Source: Apium graveolens
Taxonomy: Eukaryota > Streptophyta > Magnoliopsida > Apiales > Apiaceae
Assembly (NCBI RefSeq): GCF_009905375.1
Contig: NC_133653.1
Span: 65,941,414-66,005,413, forward strand
Direction: 5' to 3'
Length of the DNA stretch: 64,000 nucleotides
Shown in pieces: positions 56,690 through 64,000 of the stretch. How positions within the stretch are numbered: the stretch's first letter is position 1; each line of letters opens with the position of its first letter. Made by a program: the position numbers and the translations under genes. The notes beneath the pieces were generated by a model. That model did not search any database. It had not been told where the DNA came from and saw only the letters and a program-made list of their open reading frames with translations.

Positions 56690-58178
56690 TTTGATTTTGA
56701 TGTGTGCAGGGAAACAGAAAGAATCTTTGGTATCTGGATAGTGGTTACTCAAGGCACTTGACTAGAGATTTTACCCTACTCACTGAGTTCAAGGAAAGAG
56801 CTGGCCCAAGTATTACTTTTGGAGATGACAACAAGGGTTTACTGTGGGATATGGCTTGATTTCAAAAGAAAATATCATCAATGAAGAGGTTGCCCTAGTG
56901 GATGGTCTCAAGCATAATTTGCTGAGTATCATCCAACTTTGTGATAAGGGCAACTCAGTTACTTTCAATTCAGAAGCCTGTGTTGTGACAAACATAAAGA
57001 GCAACAAAGTGGTTCTCACTAGAGTGAGAAAAGGAAATGTGTACCTAGCTGACTTCAACTTTTCAAATGCTGAATCAGTCACTTGTCTTCTCAGTAAAGC
57101 AAGTCAAGATGAAAGTTGTCTATGGCACAAGAAGTTGTTCCATCTAAACTTTAAGACCATGAATGAGCTTGTCAAGAAAGAATTGGTTAAAGATATTCCT
57201 CAAGTGGAGTTTTTTAAGGATGGATTGTGTGATGCCTTCCAGAAAGGAAAGCAGATTAAAGCATCATTCAGAAAGAAGTTTGATTCAACAATTGAAGAAC
57301 CTTTGTAATTGTTGCACATGGATTTATTTGTACTAGTCAATGTGTTGTCCATCTCAAGGAAAAGATATTTCCTAGTAATTGTAGATGATTTCTCAAAGTT
57401 CTCTTGGACATATTTTCTAATGTCCAAAGATGAAGCTAGTGAAATCATCATCAATCATATAAGGCAAGTCAATAATCATCCTGACTTTAAAGTAAGAAGA
57501 ATCAGGGGTGACAATGGAACTGAGTTCAAGAATTCTGTGATGAGATCATTTTGTGAAGAGAATGGGATTATGCATGAATTTTCTGCAACAAGTACTCCAC
57601 AACAAAATGGAGTAGAGGAAAGGAAGAACATATCTCTTATTGAAGCTGCATGGATAATGCTTGAAGAATCAAAGTTACCAACATATTTTTGAGATGAAGC
57701 TGTGAATACTGCCTGCTACACTCAGAATATCTCTTTGGTTAATCAAGCAGTGCATGATACCCTACCAATTGTTCAAGAATAGGAAACCAACTCTAAATTT
57801 TCTTCATGTCTTTGGCTGTAAATGTTATATCTTAAGGAATCAAACTGATCAACATGGAAAGTTTGATGCTAAAGCAGATGAAGGAATCTTTGTTGGATAT
57901 GCTATTGGAAAAGTATATAGAGTCTACAATCTCGGAACCAACATTATTATGGAATTCATACATGTTGTGTTTGATGATAAAAAGATTGAAGGACTGCAAG
58001 ATGGAGATTTCCATGAAAGCCTCAAGTTTGATAATGTGGAGATGGTTAGTGATGACAGTGATGATGAAAGTGATCAAGAGATATTGGCTAAGGATAATGC
58101 TAAGAAATCTACAACTAATGAAACACATAATTCAACTTCTGCCGAGTTACAAAATGCTTCATCCATCAGTAGACAATA
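56690..58178 (+). pseudogene. pol: Pol of element B: protease and integrase (broken, cut by LTR D)
   Basis: After TGTGTGCAG/GG (56701-56710) the protease opens with [16 protein letters not shown]. Then come the pre-integrase region ([19 protein letters not shown]; the CXXC pair is damaged, DAFQKGKQ) and the integrase core (LLHMDLFVLVNV, then [10 protein letters not shown] and QQNGVEERKN). The D-35-E residues are present. Stops lie at 57306-57308 and 57690-57692, and frame breaks near 56845 and 57750. The gene ends in the linker where A has its motif cluster. Here the sequence is decayed (CTTCATCCATCAG), as expected from CpG loss. The reverse transcriptase is not in the window. Confidence 0.85.
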
Positions 58179-59598
58179 TGTTAGGAAATGAATAACACAC
58201 AGGGTGGGTGAATACGTTTTACTGTTTTTGAGCTTTTCTTGTATATTTATTGTTGAACAAAGTAAATTAATTCTTGTAGTGAAATGTGTTCATGCAGAAT
58301 TTAAACTTGCAGAAAAATAAAGAACACAGATCTTCAAAACTCACTTAATTTTATATTAAAATTAAGACTGTTTTGCTACAAAATATCTAGGCTCTTTGTT
58401 GATAAAGAGCTTAGCTTCTCCTTGAGAGTGTTACAAGAAATTTGATCTAAATTGTTACAACTGACTAAGGACCAGTGTTAACTTTATAACTCAGTTAACT
58501 GCTGGTTTACACAGTGTGTAATAAGATATGCTATTAGATTTTCTAAACTGTCACTTGTCATTTCTATTTATAGGAAAGCAGATCTTCCATTTCTGGCTTA
58601 GCATATCTTTAGCATCCCGTGTTCACTTTAATCTTCCTTTGTCAGGTAATCTTTACCATTGATCTTGCACATTCTTCAAGCTGCTTTTTGTAGACTTGTC
58701 AATTCAGCTATTGGATTGTTTGTTGATTGTTTATCTTGGGTATTGAACTGATCTGCAACCTTGTACTTTGAGATTGTACATCGAGATCTCCAGTTTAGGT
58801 CTATATAACACTTGACATCTCGATAAGTATATTGGCTTATCGAGATCTCTAGTACTCTATATTTAGTTTGGCTTGTAGAGGTCTTCAGTTCTCTATAAGA
58901 GAATTTTGGCCTGTCGAGATCTCTAGTCTTCAGTTTGACTTATCGATAACTCTTAGTCCTCTAGTGGCTTCTTGACTTGTCGATTTCTTAGAGTTCTCTA
59001 GTCAAAATTAACTTGTCGAAATCTCAGAGTTCTCTAATGAATTTTTAACTTGTCGATATCTATGAGTTCTCTAGTGAATTTTGACTTATCGATATCTCTG
59101 AGTTCTCCAGTGGAACTTGATTTATTGATAACTCAGAGTTCTCTAATGAATGTAGACTTGTCGATAACTCTGAGCTCTCTAGTGAAGAAATGACTTGTCG
59201 ATATCTCCAATCTTCATGTCTTAAGTTTGGCTTGTCGATATATTTCTGAGTTCTCTAGTAGCTTTCCTGACTTCTTCATAAGCCATTCTGGAGTTCTCGA
59301 ATGACTTCTCTATAACATTAAATCTGTGACTTGTAGAGATCTTGACTTAGGGTATTTTTCTACAAACAGATTTATTCAACTCCAAACTTCTTCAAAATTC
59401 TTCTGAGGCATGATCTTCATGATCTTCTTCCAGATATAATCCTTAGGCTTGATACTGTTTTAGGAAAAAGGCTCAAGTATGCTCCTTTTTAATTTTACAG
59501 ACTTTAAGTGTTACAAGTACAACATACAGATTAAGATAAAAATACAACTTCATTAGGGTTGGCCCCAAGCTTGGCTGATTACCAAAAATAACAGTTCA
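58179..59598 (-). mobile_element. LTR D: LTR of a fourth family with a short internal remnant
   Basis: On the minus strand it starts TGTTATTTTTGG (or TGAACTGTT, a few bases earlier) and ends TTATTCATTTCCTAACA, about 1.42 kb. A purine tract (AAGGAGGAGATT) precedes it on the minus strand (about 59600-59615), as expected for a 3' LTR. U3 holds an array of about 12 repeats (58780-59290), and TATAAATA is at 58565-58572. Only about 100 bp of internal sequence remains before C2. Confidence 0.65.
58780..59290 (-). repeat. D-family U3 array with GACTTGTCGATA and AGTTCTCTAGTG
   Basis: About 12 degenerate copies of a roughly 35-40-bp unit. Each has (G)ACTT(G/A)TCGATA(T/A)CTC and, about 5 bp later, AGTTCTCTAGTG (plus-strand reading). 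It lies about 210 bp upstream of the TATA box (58565-58572). Confidence 0.75.
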
Positions 59599-59699
59599 TT
59601 AATCTCCTCCTTAGATCAGATGTCCATTTGTCTTGCTTCATACTTTGATTAGGGACACTAATGATATTGTTACCTTCAGTGATATTTGACATCATCACT
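59599..59699 (-). other. Remnant of D internal sequence
   Basis: About 100 bp between LTR D and C2. It begins with the polypurine tract. No gene is seen. Confidence 0.4.
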
Positions 59700-60270
59700 T
59701 GTTAGGCCTCAATGATACTATAGAAGGGGGTTGAATATAGTATCTACAATCTATTCGATTATGAACACAAGTATGTAACAGAAAACAGGTTTATTCAATA
59801 TATCAAACTCTGTTACAGTAGGTTTAATCTACTCTCTCAGTGATGTATGATATCACTAAGAGCTGTTAGGGTTATAATGAATAATATTCTCGAGAATGAT
59901 AACACTTATAGTGTAAACCCTAATTTGCGTTTATATACTACACAGTTACAAGATAACTACCAATTGATATGATAATGATTATGTTTCCTAGAATATATCA
60001 ATCAGAGATTATCTACTGCAATCCTATAGCTGTCCAATTCTTCATGCATATCTTTACTTGTTTAATCCAGAGCCTCTCCTGTAAATCAGCCGTTTTTCAT
60101 CCCTGAAGTGTATCCGCACTTAAGTTCTGATATAAGTTCTGACGCCTTAAGTTCTGATAACTTCCCGTCTTTAGTAAGTTCTGATTTTCAGTTAAGTTCT
60201 GATATTCTGATAATAAGTTCTGAAACTAAACAAATCAGATTTAGACATGACATCACAAATATATCTAACA
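59700..60270 (-). repeat. 3' LTR of C2
   Basis: 571 bp, related to the C1 LTRs. Exact AAGTTCTGAT motifs start (plus strand) at 60122, 60149, 60176 and 60194, with near copies between. Confidence 0.88.
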
Positions 60271-60411
60271 ATCTCCCCCAACTTGTAAATTATGAAAAAT
60301 AAACAAGTTAATAGATTTGATGATGTCAAAAACATTTAAGTACAAATGCAATGTGTTATTATTTAAAACAGCTAAATACAACTTACCGTAAATATAACTT
60401 TACCAATATCA

Positions 60412-63400
60412 CTAGATCAATCTGAATCCAAAGTGATTTCTTGTAAAGTCTTTTACCATCTTGTCCTCGGCATTTCTCAGAACTTCAACTAACTGTGCTT
60501 TGACTTGCATCAGTTCTTTATCTTCATTATCACTAATCTGATAAATGGATGCCCTGAGTGTAGGAATTGATGTTCTTTCAAGTCCATCTCCAAGTATGAT
60601 AACTCTGAGATGTGAAGAGTCTTCATTGTAGCATAAGCATCTTCCTTTCAGAATTACTTCTACCTTAGTAGAATTCTTCCTCATAGGAATTCCTCTTCCA
60701 TTATATTCAGTAATTTTTGGAATGTATTCAAAAGCTTTTGAACCATAAATTCTGAGAAGATCCCTTATAGCCTTCAAAATGTAATATGACCACCTTTTTG
60801 TAACATCAGATTTTACTTCCAGAAGGTAGTGAATATGTTGATGCTCTTTGACAGACTTCTTTAGCACATCAGAATCTGCTAGTCTGTAAGTTCTGCCATT
60901 ATTGAGAAACAGGATCAATTTTTCTTTAACTTCTGATTTATCATGAGTATCCATGATAATTTGAGCTGACAGCACTTTGTCAAGGTGCTTTTGTTTGATT
61001 TCTTCATATGGTTTGTCTTTCAAAATGAAAGGATCTCTAAGAGTAACTTCTACTCTTGTTTGTATCTTTTCTTTGTCAGAACCTAATCCAGACTTGTCTC
61101 TAGCTTGCTTGCCTTTTAATCCAAATGTTGCAAGTTGATTCAACATTAGATTGGTCTTAGGTTCCACTGGAGTAGCTTTGTTTCATAACAGCTTCTTTTT
61201 ATTAGCAATTGTCATCTTGCCCAAATCAACTTGAGGTCTGTCAGAGGTTGATGTCTTGATGACTTGTTCAGGATTTGCAGATTCTTCTGTAGCTTGCTGT
61301 TCTGAAATTTCTTCAGGATTGGTCAAGTTCTGAACTTCTTCACTCTGAACAACTTGAGCTATGTCATAGGTTGTCTTAGATTTTTCTGTCACCTTTCTTC
61401 TTTTCAGAGTTTCAACAGTTTCATCTTCTGCAGCAGCATCATCAAATACTTGAACCATCCTGCACACAGGATCCATCAGAATTTGAGGAATCTTCATCTT
61501 CTGCTTCTTGACTGTCTCCTCAACTTTTCCTTTTCCCTTGTCTTTTGGATCAGTAGTAGTTTGAGATCTAGTCCTTGATCTAGGAATCTATGTGGAAGAT
61601 ATTTCTTTTATCACAATCCCCTTTTCTTTTGGCCTTGGTGGCTTTTTAGCATCAGAAGCTTTTGACTTTGGTTTGCTCTTCTCAGCAGCAAATTTAGCTT
61701 CTTCTTCTCTTAATTCCTCTAAATCCACTCCTGGATTATCCTTAAGGAATAGTCTCTTGGCCAGTTCTTCATCAATAGTTTGAATTTTGGGATCCTTGTA
61801 AAAGAATGTTGCTTTCTTTCCCTTGAATTTCAGAGTCTGCAAAAACTTCTGTGAATCTTGGCTTCCAGCTTGAATCATTACATCAGAAGTAGTTTTCAGA
61901 ACTTGATCATCAGAATTTGTGATCAACAAAGGAACATCCTGATTTGTAGGCTTCTTTCCTTCATTATTCCTCCTTTGAGTAGAACCAGACAATCTCTGAT
62001 GAGAACCTGTCTTTTGAGAAGGAATCCTGCTCAATTGCTCTCCTTGACTGTGACCTCTACTCTTATCAGAGTTTCCCTGGTCATCACCATGATCATCCTT
62101 TTTCTTCAGTGTCTTGATTGGTGAGCATTTGGACTTAACTACCTTCTCCCCCTTTTGGCATCATCTGTCAGGAGTAGAGAAAGAATGAGTTCCACTAAAA
62201 ATTGGATTTCATTGAGCTGTGTTTGTTGAGAGGCTTGATTCTGCAATACCTCATCTAGTTGGGCTTGCTGCTTGATTTGAACTTGCTCATTATCCTCTAC
62301 TTTTTCATGAATAGGTCTGATAAACCTATTCTTTTCTAGTTTGAGCATCAGGTCAAGCTTATCAGTTGTTTCCTGAAGTTTATCAACCTTTTCATGAGTC
62401 TTGGAGTGTAGACCTTGAAGATTTTTAGTGCTGAGAGAAGTGACTTTAAGTTGTGTTTTGAAGTCAGAATTTATCAGCAACTCATCAGCTTTTTAAATAT
62501 GTCCAGACAGAACATATGGGCTGGGAATGTAGTCAGGTTCATTCCACTTCTTTGTCCATTCAACTCCTCCAAAGGTCTCCTCCCAAGGAACATGAGCATC
62601 TTCTTCAACAAATTTAAGCAGTGCCTCCTTGCCAAGAATTGGAGCATTAACTGGAGCACTTGCTGGAGCACTGTCTCCGGAATTTGATAAAATCTCATCA
62701 TCTTCTGATAACACCAGAGTGTGTATAACTGAAGGAGATTCTGGAGAAACTTCATCTGTTTCCAAATTCTGATCTTCAAGTTCCAAAACCAGAATTGGTG
62801 TAGTAGGAATTTCAGCATTTAGTATTGGAGAGACAGGTGGAGTTGCCTCTTTTGCAGGTGCTTCCAGATACAAAACAGTTGGAATATTTAACCTATGAAT
62901 ATCAATTTCAGGACTTAACCCTGAATCTCCAACTGAGGCAGTTTCTTTGAATGGAGAGATAGGAGGTGTGATCAATGTGTCTTGAACAGTGTCTTCAGGT
63001 TGAGGTGGAGCTGTCAAAGCTTCAATGACTGTAGGTTTTTAATGAGATCAAAGATTCCTGATCCCCTTCCTCAGCATCTTCAGCATCCTCAAATTGAATT
63101 TGTACAATATGCACACCTGCTCTAGTCTTCCTTGATCTTCTAGATGGTGGAGTGATATGATCAGTGGAACAGTTGACAAGGTTACCAAGTGCTCATCTTC
63201 CCCTGTTATAAAAATGATGCTTGGGGACCCACTTTCACCACCATTATCATAGACTCCAGACCTCCAATACTCCAGAATTTGCTTGCCTGAGAGAGTCTGT
63301 GGTTGGGTCAGAGCATACCCAATTTCACTTCGAGCGAGAAAATCTTGAATGAAGTGAAGTTCTGAAGGAGCCTAGTCCTTGTTGAGAATAGCCATATAGT

Positions 63401-63449
63401 TTTTGGGGACAAACTTGGCTCCATCATAGATAAGATCCTTAGGTGCCAT
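60412..63449 (-). pseudogene. ORF3 of C2 (broken, internally deleted)
   Basis: The ATG at 63449 gives MAPKDLIYDGAKFVPKNYMA. It aligns with C1 ORF3, but the central N-terminal domain (the REWSF...FDAI part) is missing: the frame jumps near 63167 to the basic linker (RAGVHIVQIQ-type). The coiled-coil region (62139-62480, KVDKLQETTDKLDLMLKLEK) and C-terminal domain (60412-61167; DKPYEEIKQKHLDKVLSAQI, EVKEKLILFLNNGRTYRLAD) are preserved. It ends NHFGFRLI at 60412, which gives the natural C-terminus that C1 has nearly lost. At least five breaks are present. Confidence 0.75.
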
Positions 63450-64000
63450 TTCTGTGAAAATTAAGTGAAAAGTTGTGTGTGTATAGAGTGTTTGATAAAA
63501 TGCCTGTGAGAAAATAGCTTTAGAGAATAATAGAGAGTGAGAGAAAATAAGAGAGATTAGAAAAGAGTAAGAAAGTAGGTAAAAGATTGTAAAATCTTTT
63601 ATCTCTTGTATATATATTCTCTCCACTAATTACAACGGCTAATTTCTGAAGCAGAACCGACATTTGACACATGGCAGCATGTAAACAGTCAAAACATTAT
63701 TAGTGGGCACGGTAAACGTGCAATAATTATTACTCACGTGCGGTTACCAAAACAAAAACGTAACCCATTAACCAAATAATTATCACTGTTTTTATCTCAC
63801 TTAATTATTTTCTGATAAAATGACCGTTACAGTAAAAACTAATAATGAATCAACCAATTAAAATGTGACACATAAGCATCAAAATTTGCATCAGAACTTG
63901 ACTATTATCAAAATTTAACGGTCATCAGAATATGGCTTCTGTACTCAAAAAGTGAATGACTGTTTATGTGTTTCTTCACACAAATACTGACTGGTTTCTT
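63450..64000 (-). promoter_or_regulatory. Upstream region of C2 ORF3
   Basis: 551 bp, no gene. TATATATA (63609-63616) lies 160 bp before the ATG. A 9-bp inverted repeat (63580-63601, loop GTAA) lies between TATA and ATG. ATCAGAACTT at 63890-63899 lies about 275 bp upstream of TATA. The order and spacing match C1. Confidence 0.55.

Larger units (their letters stand above)
45507..58178 (+). mobile_element. Element B: decayed SIRE-like Ty1/copia element, relative of A
   Basis: Once insertions are removed it reads: 5' LTR (45507-45668 plus 51885-52805), initiator-Met primer site, gag (52865-54844 plus 56274-56689) and pol up to the integrase/RT linker (to 58178), where LTR D interrupts it. The rest of pol and the 3' LTR are not in the window. 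LTR, gag and pol all align with element A, but many stops break the ORFs. It hosts C1 (in its LTR), an Athila solo LTR (in gag) and D (in pol). Where A has TCAACGGAT, B has TCGACGGAT-type motifs. Confidence 0.85.
59700..64000 (-). mobile_element. C2: second C-family Ty1/copia element, 3' part
   Basis: Minus-strand element with a 3' LTR (59700-60270), polypurine tract (60271-60282, GGGGGAGAT) and a broken ORF3 (60412-63449) with its upstream region. It continues past the right edge, so gag-pol cannot be judged. It matches C1 over most of its length but has an internal deletion of about 0.9-1 kb in ORF3 near 63167. Confidence 0.82.

Noticed and set aside
1..64000. A host protein-coding gene between the elements
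   Set aside because: Every stretch outside element bodies is short (75 bp and about 415 bp) and itself reads as Ty3 gag; no other gene is seen.

Overview
The window is plant nuclear DNA, most likely from a large, repeat-rich angiosperm (probably eudicot) genome. I see no host gene. Nearly all 64 kb is a nest of LTR retrotransposons of the plant lineages SIRE-like Ty1/copia, Athila, Tat/Retand and Tekay-type chromovirus. The species cannot be told from the sequence. All counts and alignments below were done by eye.

Layout. (1) 1-20633: an Athila-type Ty3 element on the minus strand. Its accessory ORF runs off the left edge, then come integrase, RNase H, reverse transcriptase, protease, gag, a tRNA-Asp-type primer site and the 5' LTR (19172-20633). 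It is split by element A (2857-15976), a complete and very young SIRE-like Ty1/copia element on the plus strand with 1015-bp LTRs, target duplication GCATA, and intact gag, pol and a 1502-codon third ORF. (2) 20709-45087: a Tekay-type chromovirus on the minus strand with 4.07-kb LTRs and target duplication CAAAA. It is split inside its chromodomain by a Tat/Retand-type element on the plus strand (24922-35330, target duplication AACCT), which has a second RNase H domain, a spliced antisense gene and two tandem-repeat blocks. (3) 45093-58178: a decayed plus-strand Ty1/copia element B, a relative of A, lying in a Ty3 gag fragment. It is interrupted by a gag-pol-less minus-strand Ty1/copia derivative C1 (45669-51884), an Athila-family solo LTR (54845-56273) and an LTR of a fourth family D (58179 to about 59598). 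(4) 59700-64000: a second C-family element (C2, minus strand) showing its 3' LTR and third ORF, running off the right edge.

The main observation joins several of these elements. Element A carries a 9-bp motif, TCAACGGAT, about 40 times on both strands: in both LTRs upstream of the TATA box, upstream of a separate TATA box for the third ORF, and inside gag, pol and ORF3, in more than one codon frame. Relative B carries TCGACGGAT at the matching LTR and gag sites. Family C uses an unrelated motif (core TCAGAACTT) in the same two promoter-upstream positions. D, Athila and Tat each have their own repeated motif. The A, C, Athila and Tat elements also carry an accessory gene with its own TATA box 109-169 bp before its ATG. 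The Tekay element has neither a comparable motif nor such a gene. I suggest, as inference, a self-recognition system in which the accessory protein binds its own family's motif. This would be analogous to the VANC anti-silencing proteins of Arabidopsis VANDAL DNA transposons.
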